NCBI RefSeq assembly: GCF_000711215.1
Contig: NZ_JOMF01000009.1
Span: forward strand, 1 to 64,000
DNA from: Methanomicrobium mobile BP
Lineage (GTDB): Archaea; Halobacteriota; Methanomicrobia; Methanomicrobiales; Methanomicrobiaceae
Reading direction: 5' to 3'
Length of the DNA stretch: 64,000 nucleotides
Shown: positions 18,276 through 27,245 of the stretch, one piece after another
How positions within the stretch are numbered: position 1 is the stretch's first letter
Layout of the letters: each line of letters begins with the position of its first letter
The notes under the pieces: model-generated
The model's input: the letters and a program-made list of their open reading frames with translations, nothing else
Told to the model about the DNA's origin: nothing
The model's database searches: none
Translations under genes and position numbers: made by a program

Positions 18276-19214
18276 TCAGTCCCTGAACGGAATCTCAATC
18301 ATGTCGAGATCGTTTGGGGCTATGATTTCGCCCTTATAATTTTGCCCTGCATCCCGTATATGGGTTGTCATATTTGTGTAGCGGGAACTGGCATGGACGA
18401 GGGCAAGCTTACGGGCGTTTATCTTTGCGGCTATCTCCCCCGCCTCGCCTGCGGTTGAGTGAAATACCTCTTGTGCTCTCGCTTTTTCCGAGTCGTCGTA
18501 GGTGGCGTCGTGGATGAGCAGGTCGGCATCGGCGCCCCATTTTTCCCAGCCGTCGGGATGCGGGCGCGTATCTCCCGAATAGACGATTTTCCTTCCGGGT
18601 CGCGGCTCGCCCATGACGTCGGAGGGTTTTATCTCGACGGTTTCGCCGTCGCGCTCTATCGTAACGGTCTTTCCCTGCTGGAGTCTGCCGAAGAGCGGTC
18701 CGGGCTTTATTCCCAGTTCAATCGCACGCTGCCGGTTGAACCGACCGGGTCTTTCGTCCTCGCAGAGGATGTATCCGAGCGCGGGCATGCCGTGTCTTAC
18801 CGAGAAGGCACGGACGGTGTATCCGTCGAAGGGAATTACGGTGCCGTCACGGACCTCGCTTGAGTAGATTCGAAATCCTATCTTGGTATGCGAGATGTCC
18901 TCGAGTGCGGCGGCGAACTCGTGAACCCATTTCGGTCCGTAGATTGTGAGCGGCTCTTTTCTGCCGTTGAACGCCATTGTCTGGACAAGTCCGCAGAGTC
19001 CGAGGTAGTGGTCGGCATGCCAGTGCGTGATGAAGACGGCATCGACGGTAAAGCCGGTTCTCGCCCGCATCATCTGCTGCTGTGCGCCTTCGCCGCAGTC
19101 GAAGAGGAGGGTATCCGAGCCGCGTCTTATCATTATGCAGGTCGGATTCCTGTTCGGGGTCGGCAGTGCGGCGGCGGTGCCCAGGAAGTAGACCTGAAGG
19201 GTTTCGCCGCTCAT
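18276..19214 (-). CDS. rnz: ribonuclease Z
   Basis: The 312-residue protein is a metallo-beta-lactamase-fold tRNA 3' endonuclease. The zinc motif THWHADHYLG lies at residues 63-72, and an early FLGTAAALPTPNRNP matches the RNase Z N-terminus. VYSGDTRPHPDG, LIHDATYDDSE and LVHASSRY supply the later metal and phosphate ligands. Its length is that of the standard short form (RNase ZS). It removes 3' trailers from tRNA precursors whose CCA is not encoded, which fits both tRNAs in this window. The start overlaps the stop of the upstream TIM-barrel gene in an ATGA, so the two are translationally coupled. Confidence 0.95.
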   Translation of the reverse strand: MSGETLQVYFLGTAAALPTPNRNPTCIMIRRGSDTLLFDCGEGAQQQMMRARTGFTVDAVFITHWHADHYLGLCGLVQTMAFNGRKEPLTIYGPKWVHEFAAALEDISHTKIGFRIYSSEVRDGTVIPFDGYTVRAFSVRHGMPALGYILCEDERPGRFNRQRAIELGIKPGPLFGRLQQGKTVTIERDGETVEIKPSDVMGEPRPGRKIVYSGDTRPHPDGWEKWGADADLLIHDATYDDSEKARAQEVFHSTAGEAGEIAAKINARKLALVHASSRYTNMTTHIRDAGQNYKGEIIAPNDLDMIEIPFRD

Positions 19215-19984
19215 TGGATGTATCTCCTTATCGTATCCGAGCTTTTCTTTGCCTCTTCGAGGTTTCTGCCCTCGACGACGCAGATACCCGAATAGTTCTT
19301 TTTAATGACGCCGAATACCTTCTCCCAGTCGATGTTGCCGCCGCCTATCGGGAAATGCTCGTCTTTTTTGCCTACATTGTCGTGGATGTGGATATGCTTT
19401 GCACAGCCGATGAGCTTGAGGAAACCGTCGAGTTTGCCGACCGTGTTCGCATGTCCGATATCGATTGTAAGCCCGAAGCCTTCGACGCCGCTGACCATGC
19501 CGCTTATCTCGTCGGGGTCCATGCAGAGGAAATCGGGAAGGTTGGGCATATTCTCGAGGCATGCGGTAACGCCGTATTCGCGGGCGGTTTTGCCTATCTC
19601 GATGAGTGCGTCCTTGTGGAGTTTCCAGATCTTGTCGGGGACGAGTTTTGCCGCGGGCGACAGATAGCCCGGGTGAATTGTTACCCTGTCGGTGATCTCG
19701 GAGGCAAGGCGGACGCATTCCGTGAGTTGTTTTATGGATTCGCGGTATATCGGGTAGTTCATGGAGGCGAGGTTGAGGTCGGCGAAAGGTGCGTGGACGC
19801 TGGCTTTCAGCCCCGTTGTCTCAAGGACCTCCTTTATTGCCGCAAAATTCCGCGGGTTGTCGAGACGGTAGTTTCCTTCCGCGGATATCTCCCATCCGCC
19901 GTATCCGGCATCTTTTATCCCGTATACCCAGTCAATCGAGGACCAGATCTTTGCCGAGGATGCAAAATAAAATTCAACGCTCAT
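19211..19984 (-). CDS. sugar phosphate isomerase/AP endonuclease-like TIM barrel
   Basis: The 257-residue protein has the xylose isomerase-like TIM barrel fold. Visible metal and substrate elements are YGGWEISAEG, SVHAPFADLNLASM, RVTIHPGYLSP, ACLENMPNLPDFLC, LTIDIGHANTVGKL, HIHIHDNVGKKDEHFPIG and ICVVEGRNLEEA. These are the Glu/His/Asp sites expected for this superfamily. The exact reaction (sugar epimerase or endonuclease IV) cannot be decided. Its stop overlaps the RNase Z start by 4 bp. A second protein of this family is encoded at 42660-43823. Confidence 0.85.
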   Translation of the reverse strand: MSVEFYFASSAKIWSSIDWVYGIKDAGYGGWEISAEGNYRLDNPRNFAAIKEVLETTGLKASVHAPFADLNLASMNYPIYRESIKQLTECVRLASEITDRVTIHPGYLSPAAKLVPDKIWKLHKDALIEIGKTAREYGVTACLENMPNLPDFLCMDPDEISGMVSGVEGFGLTIDIGHANTVGKLDGFLKLIGCAKHIHIHDNVGKKDEHFPIGGGNIDWEKVFGVIKKNYSGICVVEGRNLEEAKKSSDTIRRYIQ

Positions 19985-20065
19985 ATTTTCGGTATTGTGC
20001 CTGTTTAGGAATTATCTCCGAATTCTGTTCAACTGTCGGTATTCCGTTCATTCAGTCCTGTTTTT

Positions 20066-20629
20066 TCAGTCCTGTTTCCTTCTTATCTCGTCGAGGAGTT
20101 TCTTTACCGCCGTTTCGAACTCCTCCATGGTGCCTTCGTTGGAGAGCACGTATTCCGCCATTCCGATTGCGGCTTCGAGTCCCCAGCCGCGTTCTCTGTC
20201 GTCGCGGGCTTTGAGACCTTCGGCGGTCGAGTTTGCGCTGTCGTCGCTGCGGCCGCGTGCCTTTAAGCGCTCGAGACGTGTATCGAAGGAGCAGTGAACG
20301 GCGACAAGGTTAAAGTTTTTGAAGTTCTGCTGAAATGTCAGGACCTCGGAGTCGCCGCGGATGCCGTCGACGAGTACGGTCTTTGAGTTTTCGAGTTCGT
20401 CCTCGATTAGCGGAACCGAGAGTTTTGCGAGCGCATCCATGCCCATTCCCTGACGCAGACAGCGTGACATCTCGCCCATGTTTTTGTCGTTCAATGCGAG
20501 ACCCGCGTCGGTCACGGCTTTTCTGACGACGTCGCCCATGTTGACGACGGGGATCTTCATCTCTTTTGCAATCCGCGAAAATTCACCCTTTCCGCTTGCC
20601 GGAAAGCCTACAACACCAATTACCTGCAT
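20066..20629 (-). CDS. UPF0200-type P-loop nucleotide kinase
   Basis: This 187-residue protein begins with a P-loop (IGVVGFPASGKGEFSRIA) and resembles dephospho-CoA kinase and adenylate kinase. It matches the archaeal UPF0200 family by pattern: PVVNMGDVVRKA after the P-loop, LVDGIRGDSEV as a Walker B-like region and a lid DTRLERLKARGRSDD. The physiological substrate has not been established from what I can see. The ATG at 20629 was preferred over a TTG nine bases upstream because the protein starts immediately before the first beta strand. It is cytoplasmic. Confidence 0.8.
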   Translation of the reverse strand: MQVIGVVGFPASGKGEFSRIAKEMKIPVVNMGDVVRKAVTDAGLALNDKNMGEMSRCLRQGMGMDALAKLSVPLIEDELENSKTVLVDGIRGDSEVLTFQQNFKNFNLVAVHCSFDTRLERLKARGRSDDSANSTAEGLKARDDRERGWGLEAAIGMAEYVLSNEGTMEEFETAVKKLLDEIRRKQD

Positions 20630-20717
20630 ATAATCCAATCTCGCTTTGTTCTCTTTAATATGTTCTTTTTAATATGTTCTCTTTATTCTTCTTGATTTTG
20701 TCTGTATATCCCGGACC

Positions 20718-21479
20718 TCAATAGTTGCGCCTTGCCTGCGAGATGTCGTTGACGACCATGGTATCGGCTATGGTTATGCGGTTTCTGTCGTAGACGACCT
20801 CGCCGTCTTCGCGGGTGCGGATTAAGACGGAGCGGTTTATCCTGTCGGCGGCGGCTTTGAGTTCGTCGAAGGAGAGCGGCTGTATCTTTCCGAAGACGCC
20901 CTGCTGGAGCACGAGGGGGAGTCCTTCCGCCTCTTTGGCTATGTAGCCGAGATCGTCTTCGCGGCCGCGAAACATGGTGCAGACTATCTGAAGTTCGGGG
21001 AGCCTGCCGGACGTATACGCATCGCGGCATATGGCAAGGCTCTTCCTGATATCGCCGACCATATCGGGACCGACCTTGAGAAGTTTCTGATAGTGCTCCC
21101 AGCGTGTCTTTATGTCGAGATGGATGAGGTCAACGGCGTTTTCGTCTATCAGCGCCTTTATCGTCTCGGGATAGACGCCGTTTGTCTGGACGCCGACTTT
21201 AAGCCCCATCTTCTTTGCTTTCTTTGCCATGTCGAGAAGGGCGTCTTTCTGCGCCGTTGCTTCTCCCCCCGAGAAGACGACGCCGGAGATGGCTATGCGC
21301 GAATCTTTGATGAGACTTACGACCTCGTCGGTATCGCGCATGTCCTTTCCCGTCTGAAGTGCCCTGTTGTGACAGTAATGGCATCTTACGGGACAGCCGC
21401 GGAGGAAAACGGTGCAGACCGCTCTTCCGCGCCAATCCACCGTGCTCAGCGGCACAAATCCCCCGAAATTGACCTCCAT
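20718..21479 (-). CDS. anaerobic ribonucleotide reductase-activating-type radical SAM protein
   Basis: The 253-residue protein has the radical SAM CxxxCxxC cluster motif (RGCPVRCHYCHN, cysteines 29, 33 and 36) and the GGEAT SAM-binding element (VVFSGGEATAQ). VGVQTNGVYPE and LIHLDIKTRW are also typical of the NrdG-like activating enzyme group. In archaea such proteins are usually named anaerobic ribonucleoside-triphosphate reductase activating protein, although the partner reductase is not in this window. The C-terminal 40 residues (LIRTREDGEVVYDRNRI) are extra relative to the minimal fold. It lies divergently from aroD, sharing a 140-bp promoter gap. Confidence 0.8.
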   Translation of the reverse strand: MEVNFGGFVPLSTVDWRGRAVCTVFLRGCPVRCHYCHNRALQTGKDMRDTDEVVSLIKDSRIAISGVVFSGGEATAQKDALLDMAKKAKKMGLKVGVQTNGVYPETIKALIDENAVDLIHLDIKTRWEHYQKLLKVGPDMVGDIRKSLAICRDAYTSGRLPELQIVCTMFRGREDDLGYIAKEAEGLPLVLQQGVFGKIQPLSFDELKAAADRINRSVLIRTREDGEVVYDRNRITIADTMVVNDISQARRNY

Positions 21480-21621
21480 GATACACTAGTAATTTGTCGC
21501 GCTGAAATTTCAAAGTTGTCAGTCGCAACCTGTCGGTCGGAACCGCCGATGTGTATCCTCATCCGCGGATGCGATAAGATATTTTTGAAGGAAGCGCAAA
21601 ATATGAGGATAGAATACAGCC

Positions 21622-22392
21622 ATGAAGACCGCTCTTTCATTGTCGACGCCGGAAGAATGGGAGACTGCCGGCAGACTCCGTGCCGATTTCAGGGAAGTGA
21701 GGATTGACCTGATTAAGGATGATGCGACCGCATTGCAGCTTCTGAAGCTCTGCAGCGGAGCGGATGGTCACGTTTCCGCAGCGGCATCGCCGGTGTCGTC
21801 ATCGGCATCCGAGCCCGCATCCGCCGACCCGGCATCCCACGCACCTGCATACCGCAGTGTCGGTGCCGATTTTGACGATACGATACAAAACGAAAGGATT
21901 CCGACAATAGCCACGATTCGGAGCCGGAAGGAGGGCGGGGAGTTCGACGGCAATATCGGCGACTGGCACCTTGCTATAAAGCCCTGGCTCAACTCCGCCT
22001 GCGACTATATCGACGTCGAAGAACAGTTTTCGCCGCTTGCGGACGAGATTCATTCCTACGGCAAGAAGATCATAGCTTCGGTTCACATGAACCGTATGCC
22101 CGACCGCGACGAACTCTTTGATATCGAGAAGCGTCTGCGAAGTTACGGCGATATCGTCAAGATTGTCGTCGCTCCGCAGTCCATGTCGGATGCCGCGGAT
22201 TTCGTGAAGTTTACCGCCGAAGCGAAAAAACCGATTATCACGAGCATTATGGGCAGCGAGTTTGCGAAAGTGAGAATAGCGCTCATGATTGCGGGCTCGG
22301 CGCTCATCTACTGCCATTCGGGGGTTAAGGCATCGGCGGGACAGTATCACATCGCCGATGTTCAAAAGATAATAGAGATACTCAAAGGGTAA
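21622..22392 (+). CDS. aroD: type I 3-dehydroquinate dehydratase
   Basis: The 256-residue protein has the landmarks of type I dehydroquinase: IATIRSRKEGGEF, CDYIDVEEQFS, IIASVHMNRMP with the catalytic histidine, DIVKIVVAPQS with the Schiff-base lysine, and ASAGQYHIADVQKII. It converts 3-dehydroquinate to 3-dehydroshikimate in aromatic amino acid synthesis. Between the first strand region and ATIRS is an unusual low-complexity insertion of about 30 Ala/Ser/Pro-rich residues (residues about 52-80). It is encoded by GC-rich simple sequence and probably makes an exposed loop. There are no shikimate neighbours. Confidence 0.85.
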   Translation: MKTALSLSTPEEWETAGRLRADFREVRIDLIKDDATALQLLKLCSGADGHVSAAASPVSSSASEPASADPASHAPAYRSVGADFDDTIQNERIPTIATIRSRKEGGEFDGNIGDWHLAIKPWLNSACDYIDVEEQFSPLADEIHSYGKKIIASVHMNRMPDRDELFDIEKRLRSYGDIVKIVVAPQSMSDAADFVKFTAEAKKPIITSIMGSEFAKVRIALMIAGSALIYCHSGVKASAGQYHIADVQKIIEILKG

Positions 22393-22581
22393 GCAATACT
22401 CAAACGATAATCCCGACACTCTGAATAATCGCGACACTATAATACCGAGAATCAACCGTGTCGGGATTAGGGAGGGCACGGTCACGGTCGTGAACGTCCG
22501 CAAAAAAAGTCCCGATAATCATAAACCAATCGCACTTTCCTTTTTTCCAACCTCGCGGAGTTAACCCGAGTCATCAAAACA

Positions 22582-22592
22582 TTTATATTTTA
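22582..22592 (+). promoter_or_regulatory. TATA box for cdc48
   Basis: The sequence TTTATATTTTA, preceded by an A-rich BRE-like stretch (CAAAACA), lies about 46 nt upstream of the cdc48 ATG. A start site about 25 nt downstream would give a leader of some 20-25 nt. That leader contains AGAGGT as a possible ribosome-binding site. Confidence 0.55.
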
Positions 22593-22637
22593 TAAACACT
22601 ATCTTTAGGTTAATCTACTGGATAGAGGTTCGATAAT

Positions 22638-25142
22638 ATGAACGACAAATATTCATACGAAGTTACCGTTAAAGAGGCAATGCATGAGGATGCGGGAAGG
22701 GGAATAGCACGTCTGAGTCCCGAAGTCATGCAGGATCTCGGTCTTACGAGCGGAGACGTGATAGAAATTGCCGGAGGCAAAAAAGCCGCGGCAATAGTCC
22801 AGCGTGACTACTCCGCAGGCTTTGATCGCAGGGTCATCCGTATCGACGGTAATATACGAAGCGATGCCCAGACCGGTATCGACGAGAAGGTCACAATCCG
22901 CAAGGTCGAGGCGCCGTATGCCGAGAAACTCGTAATCAGCTCCGCACAGCCCGTCGCCGTCAATCTTCAGGGCACGGAGCAGGATATAGCGAGGATACTC
23001 AACGGCAGAGCGTTCACGCAGGGGCAGACGTTCCGTGTCTCGACCGTGATGGGCAATGTCCTGACCTTCATAATCGCGAAGATATCGCCGGGGGAGATAG
23101 CTGTCGTAGGTCCGAATACCAAGGTCGAGATAAGCGATAAGGCGGCGGAGAAAGGATCCGGCAAGAAAGAGATACCCGACGTTCACTACGAGGATATCGG
23201 CGGTCTGGGTCGCGAGGTCGATCAGGTCCGTGAGATGATTGAACTGCCGCTGAGGCACCCGGAGATATTCGAGAAACTGGGAATTCAGCCGCCAAAGGGC
23301 GTTCTTCTCTACGGTCCGCCGGGTACCGGTAAGACGCTTATCGCGAAGGCGGTCGCAAACGAGGTCGATGCGCACTTCATCACACTCTCGGGACCCGAGA
23401 TTATCAGCAAGTTCTACGGCGAAAGTGAGGGCAAACTGAGGGAGGTCTTCGACGAGGCAGCCGAGAATGCGCCGACAATCATATTCATCGATGAGATAGA
23501 CTCGATTGCTCCGAAACGCGAGGAGACTAAGGGCGAGGTCGAGAGAAGGGTAGTGGCTCAGTTGCTGACCCTTATGGACGGACTTAAGGGACGCGGTCAG
23601 GTTATCGTCATCGGCGCAACCAACCTGCCGGATAATATCGATCCCGCACTCAGACGCGGCGGAAGGTTCGACCGTGAGATTGAGATCGGTATACCGGACA
23701 AGAAAGGCAGGCAGGAGATCTTCCTCGTGCACACCCGCGGCGTCCCCATCGATCTCTCGGGCATTGAGGTCAACGGCGAAGAAGGTCTGGAACTCAGCCG
23801 CAAGTTCGCCGAGATGGGCGAGATCGAGGGCAGAAAACAGGAAGAGATCATCAAGAAGAAGAAGTTCCTCGAGCCGTTTGCCGCCGTAACTCACGGATTC
23901 GTCGGTGCCGATATCGCACTTCTCGTCAAAGAGGCGGCGATGCATGCCTTAAGGAAGGAGATCAAGACCCTGAAGAATATCGACGAGATTAACAGCGAGG
24001 TCGTCGAGAGGATTAAGGTCACGAAAGCCGACTTCGAGTATGCGCTGAAACACGTGGAGCCTTCGGCAATGCGTGAGGTCCTTGTCGAGATTCCGGACGT
24101 CTCGTGGGAGGATATCGGCGGTCTCGAGAACGTCAAGAAGGAGCTTACCGAGGCTGTGGAATGGCCTCTCAAATACCCCGAGATATTCAACAAGCTCGGC
24201 ACCAAACCGCCGTCAGGCATCCTGCTCTTCGGACCGCCGGGTACGGGTAAGACCCTGCTTGCGAAGGCGGTGGCAAACAAGAGCGAGTGCAACTTCATCT
24301 CGGTGAAGGGTCCGGAACTGCTCTCGAAGTGGGTCGGCGAGTCCGAGAAGGGTGTCCGCGACATCTTCAAGAAAGCCCGTCAGGCGTCGCCGTCGATAAT
24401 CTTCTTCGACGAAATCGATGCGCTTCTTCCGAAACGCGGCGCATACAACGATTCCTCGCATGTGACCGAGAGCGTTGTGAGTCAGATTCTGACCGAGCTT
24501 GACGGACTTGAGGAACTGACGAACGTGACCGTGCTCGGCGCAACCAACAGGCCCGATATGCTGGATGACGCCCTTATGCGCCCCGGAAGGCTGGACAGGA
24601 TCATCTATGTGCCGCCGCCGGATGCCGCGGGAAGAAAGAAGATCTTCGAGGTTTATCTCAAGGATTCGGACAATCTGCTCGCAAAGGATATCAGTATCGA
24701 CGAGCTTGTCGAGAAGACCGAAGGCTATGTCGGCGCCGATATCGAGCTTGTGGTTAGGGAGGCAAAGCTTCAGGCAATGCGCGAGTTCATCGCGACCATG
24801 GCGGACAAGACCGAGGAGCAGCGTCTTGAGGTGCTTTCCAACGTCAGAGTGACCAGAAAGCATTTCGAGGATGCGATGAAGAAGATTAAGAGTTCACTGG
24901 ATAAGCACGCAATACTGGAATACGATAAGAAGGCATGGAAAGTGCTCTATTCCGCCGAAGAAAACAGCGTTCTCGAGAAGGGCGCATCCGCGGTCATGAG
25001 GCTTTCATACGGCGGCGAGACCGAAGAGAAGACCAAGGTGAAGGACGAACTTGAAAAGGCGGTTTATTCGGTGACGAAAGACTTCGATAAGATCGCCGAC
25101 CTTACCCGAAAGGCAGAGTATATACTCAAAGATGAACAATAA
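22638..25142 (+). CDS. cdc48: Cdc48/VAT-type AAA ATPase
   Basis: The 834-residue protein contains the Cdc48 N domain (residues 1 to about 185, starting [20 protein letters not shown]) and two AAA modules. D1 has Walker A GPPGTGKT at residues 226-233, Walker B IIFIDEID and arginine-finger region [14 protein letters not shown]2 has Walker A at about 532, [15 protein letters not shown] and [15 protein letters not shown]. All catalytic motifs are intact. Cdc48 unfolds proteins, often feeding the proteasome. A modest insertion after D1 ([17 protein letters not shown]) and a 60-residue C-terminal tail are present. A small heat-shock-like gene follows after 12 bp, forming an operon. Confidence 0.97.
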   Translation: MNDKYSYEVTVKEAMHEDAGRGIARLSPEVMQDLGLTSGDVIEIAGGKKAAAIVQRDYSAGFDRRVIRIDGNIRSDAQTGIDEKVTIRKVEAPYAEKLVISSAQPVAVNLQGTEQDIARILNGRAFTQGQTFRVSTVMGNVLTFIIAKISPGEIAVVGPNTKVEISDKAAEKGSGKKEIPDVHYEDIGGLGREVDQVREMIELPLRHPEIFEKLGIQPPKGVLLYGPPGTGKTLIAKAVANEVDAHFITLSGPEIISKFYGESEGKLREVFDEAAENAPTIIFIDEIDSIAPKREETKGEVERRVVAQLLTLMDGLKGRGQVIVIGATNLPDNIDPALRRGGRFDREIEIGIPDKKGRQEIFLVHTRGVPIDLSGIEVNGEEGLELSRKFAEMGEIEGRKQEEIIKKKKFLEPFAAVTHGFVGADIALLVKEAAMHALRKEIKTLKNIDEINSEVVERIKVTKADFEYALKHVEPSAMREVLVEIPDVSWEDIGGLENVKKELTEAVEWPLKYPEIFNKLGTKPPSGILLFGPPGTGKTLLAKAVANKSECNFISVKGPELLSKWVGESEKGVRDIFKKARQASPSIIFFDEIDALLPKRGAYNDSSHVTESVVSQILTELDGLEELTNVTVLGATNRPDMLDDALMRPGRLDRIIYVPPPDAAGRKKIFEVYLKDSDNLLAKDISIDELVEKTEGYVGADIELVVREAKLQAMREFIATMADKTEEQRLEVLSNVRVTRKHFEDAMKKIKSSLDKHAILEYDKKAWKVLYSAEENSVLEKGASAVMRLSYGGETEEKTKVKDELEKAVYSVTKDFDKIADLTRKAEYILKDEQ

Positions 25143-25154
25143 TATAATCATAAA

Positions 25155-25763
25155 ATGTCACAGGATGATGACCTCGATAACGAGATAAACGACGCAATCA
25201 AGAAGTTGTTCAAAGAGATGATGAAGGACGGCAGGTTTCCCTTTCAGGGGAAATTTTCCGTCATGATCTCCGGGGGCAGGATTCCTATTGATGTAAATCA
25301 GCCCAAGAAAGAATGCCCGGAGGATTGCGACGATTGCGAGGACGGGTGCCCGCACGCAGGGAACAGCGGACGCTATGTCACGAATCCGCACGGTAAGAAG
25401 GTCCGTTCATATCAGGGTTTATCAAGGATGAACACGGATTTTGTCGAGAAGAAGCCGTATACCGAGTATTACGAGACTGACGGCAAAATTCACGTCTCGG
25501 CGGATATGCCGGGTTCGGATCTTTCGAATACGGCAATCTCCGTGACCGACGATGTGAACGGTAATTACCTGAACATCACGGCGTTTACCGGCGATGTCAG
25601 GTATTCCGCGGTTGTGCACACTTCAAAGGTTAAGAAAGAAACCATGAAGTACATGTCCAGAAACGGTATTCTGGAGATCGCGGCAGATCTTGCGGATACG
25701 GATGACGGGATCGATATTGCAGAGATCTCCGAAGCCGTTCCCGAAGAAAAGAACGAAGAGTAG
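25155..25763 (+). CDS. Hsp20/alpha-crystallin-like protein with Cys cluster
   Basis: The 202-residue protein has a C-terminal alpha-crystallin-like domain (KIHVSADMPGSDLSNTAIS, YLNITAFTGDVRYSAVVHT, MKYMSRNGILEIAADL) preceded by an acidic, helical N-terminus. In the linker is a cysteine group C54-x3-C58-x2-C61-x3-C65 in a very acidic setting, which suggests metal or redox binding and is not part of ordinary Hsp20. The gene begins 12 bp after cdc48 and is almost certainly co-transcribed. The likely role is as a chaperone or adaptor for Cdc48 substrates; this is inferred from context. A T-rich terminator follows. Confidence 0.75.
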   Translation: MSQDDDLDNEINDAIKKLFKEMMKDGRFPFQGKFSVMISGGRIPIDVNQPKKECPEDCDDCEDGCPHAGNSGRYVTNPHGKKVRSYQGLSRMNTDFVEKKPYTEYYETDGKIHVSADMPGSDLSNTAISVTDDVNGNYLNITAFTGDVRYSAVVHTSKVKKETMKYMSRNGILEIAADLADTDDGIDIAEISEAVPEEKNEE

Positions 25764-25799
25764 ATAAACAGCTGAAAAACAACTGATAAACAGCTGATA

Positions 25800-25842
25800 T
25801 TTTATTTATTTTTTTTAATTTTTTTTATTTTTCCGATTTTTT
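25800..25842 (+). terminator. T-rich terminator after the cdc48-Hsp20 operon
   Basis: Several T-runs of 5-8 bases in succession follow the Hsp20-like stop codon by about 40 bp. This is a typical archaeal U-tract terminator. Confidence 0.65.
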
Positions 25843-25868
25843 AAGATTTTAAGTATCCATTCCGTGTA

Positions 25869-26126
25869 TTATTTCCTTTTTTCAATGAGTATTGCCGCAC
25901 AATAAGGGCAGTATCTTTCGTCACCCGCGGTCTGCCAGCCGCATGAGGGGCATTCTTTGATTTTGGGGATTTGCTCTCCGCCGGTCGTATCCCCGTTTCC
26001 GTTGCTCCCGTTGCCGCTTAAGAAGGGTATCAGCGGTATGAACAGGAAAAGGAAGAAGAAGGGCAGTCCCGCGAGGAAGAGGATTGCGCTGAGTCCGAGC
26101 GAGCCGATGAGCAGTATCAGACTCAG
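25869..26126 (-). CDS. membrane zinc-ribbon protein with probable CTG start
   Basis: An 85-codon frame follows mfnF. It encodes two hydrophobic helices (LSLILLIGSLGLSAILFL and LPFFFLFLFIPLIPFL), a Gly/Asn linker and a C-terminal zinc ribbon with CPSC at 59-62 and CPYC at 73-76. No ATG, GTG or TTG exists in frame between the upstream stop and the first helix. The best candidate is CTG at 26126, whose last two bases form the TGA stop of mfnF in a CTGA overlap, analogous to the common ATGA coupling. The function is unknown. The protein pattern strongly supports coding; the start codon is inferred. Confidence 0.6.
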   Translation of the reverse strand: MSLILLIGSLGLSAILFLAGLPFFFLFLFIPLIPFLSGNGSNGNGDTTGGEQIPKIKECPSCGWQTAGDERYCPYCAAILIEKRK

Positions 26127-27079
26127 AAGATACCGGTTCGTTTCGCTGCCTCCATGACGGCATGTGCTGGGAGTGCGTCGGCGAAGATTCCCGCATCGGC
26201 GTTGAGGTCGGTGCAGGGGATGTTCTCACCCGCAAAGAGTTTTGTCAGGATATGCGAGCCTATTCCCGCGGCGATTATGCTCTTTGAGTCCGTATCTTTC
26301 ATTATGCGGCGAACTTCGCCGAGAATGAGGTCGGTCTGTTCTTTTACGAACGCGGCTGCGATCTCCTTCGCACCGCTCTCCCCTATCTCGGAGAGGTCGG
26401 AGCAGACGACTCTGGAGAGCCGCTGGAGCGATGCCGCATATGTCTTTTCGGCACCGTCGGCGGTGGGCACACTGTAGTCGCCGGCGGTTATGTTGCCGAG
26501 GACGAAGTGGGCATCGGCGCTCTGTGCGAAGTATTCGCTGCTGACAAAGGTGTCAAAGCCGTTGACGCGGACCTTTCGCAGGAGAGATGGGATTGTCGAC
26601 CGCAGAGTGCCGGTGTAGACCAGATAGCCATTTCGAAGCCGGTCGAGATCGGTCATGCCCTTTAAGGATTCAAAGCGGTTCAGCGGGATTATGTCGCAGG
26701 TCGTGGTGCCGAAATCGACGAGAACGGCATTGGGATACCGGTCTTTGAGGAAATCGACGGATGCAAGCCAGTTTGCCGCCGCCAGAAGATGCGTGGGGCT
26801 GTCATAGAATCTGCCGTCCATGCCGTAGAACTTCGAGTCGGGGATTGCCTCCTTTACGGCGTTTACTATGAAGGCTATGCCTTCGTCCTTGTTTGCAAAG
26901 CCGTCGGCGAGCTCTCCGCTCATCACGACCGCGGCTTTTCTGCCGGCATACGGTTTTAACAGTTCGGTCAGCGGCGAGTCCTTCCACATCGGGCAGTAAT
27001 GTATCTCAACCGCATTGCCCGTGCAGATCTTCAGGTTTGCGCCGCCGACGTCTATCCCGATTATATCGTTTTTATCCAT
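26123..27079 (-). CDS. mfnF: methanofuran biosynthesis protein MfnF
   Basis: The 318-residue protein (from ATG 27079) has an ASKHA/hydantoinase-like N-terminus, IIGIDVGGANLKICTGN. It continues with AVVMSGELADGFANKDEGI, AVLVDFGTTTCDIIPL and IAAGIGSHILTKLF. These match the methanogen H4MPT-linked C1-transfer family protein identified as MfnF, which joins the aminomethylfuran diphosphate to gamma-glutamyltyramine. The longer upstream frame was rejected because conserved sequence begins at MDKND. The gene lies next to mfnD, supporting the pathway assignment, and its stop overlaps the next gene by 4 bp. Confidence 0.88.
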   Translation of the reverse strand: MDKNDIIGIDVGGANLKICTGNAVEIHYCPMWKDSPLTELLKPYAGRKAAVVMSGELADGFANKDEGIAFIVNAVKEAIPDSKFYGMDGRFYDSPTHLLAAANWLASVDFLKDRYPNAVLVDFGTTTCDIIPLNRFESLKGMTDLDRLRNGYLVYTGTLRSTIPSLLRKVRVNGFDTFVSSEYFAQSADAHFVLGNITAGDYSVPTADGAEKTYAASLQRLSRVVCSDLSEIGESGAKEIAAAFVKEQTDLILGEVRRIMKDTDSKSIIAAGIGSHILTKLFAGENIPCTDLNADAGIFADALPAHAVMEAAKRTGIF

Positions 27080-27245
27080 TTTTTTCTGCCTCAGGTCTGA
27101 TTTATGGTGATTTCTCAGGTGTATTCTCCGGTATATTCTCAATTCTCAAGTGTATTCTCAGGAATAATATCCAAATTCAATGATACTATCAATATTTTGT
27201 AATACATATTGTGTATTGCATTGACAGATTGCATTATCCTCTCAA

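Noticed and set aside
22653-23945. 430-codon frame opposite cdc48
   Set aside because: It is a shadow of a strongly conserved gene with biased codon use and has no recognisable domain.
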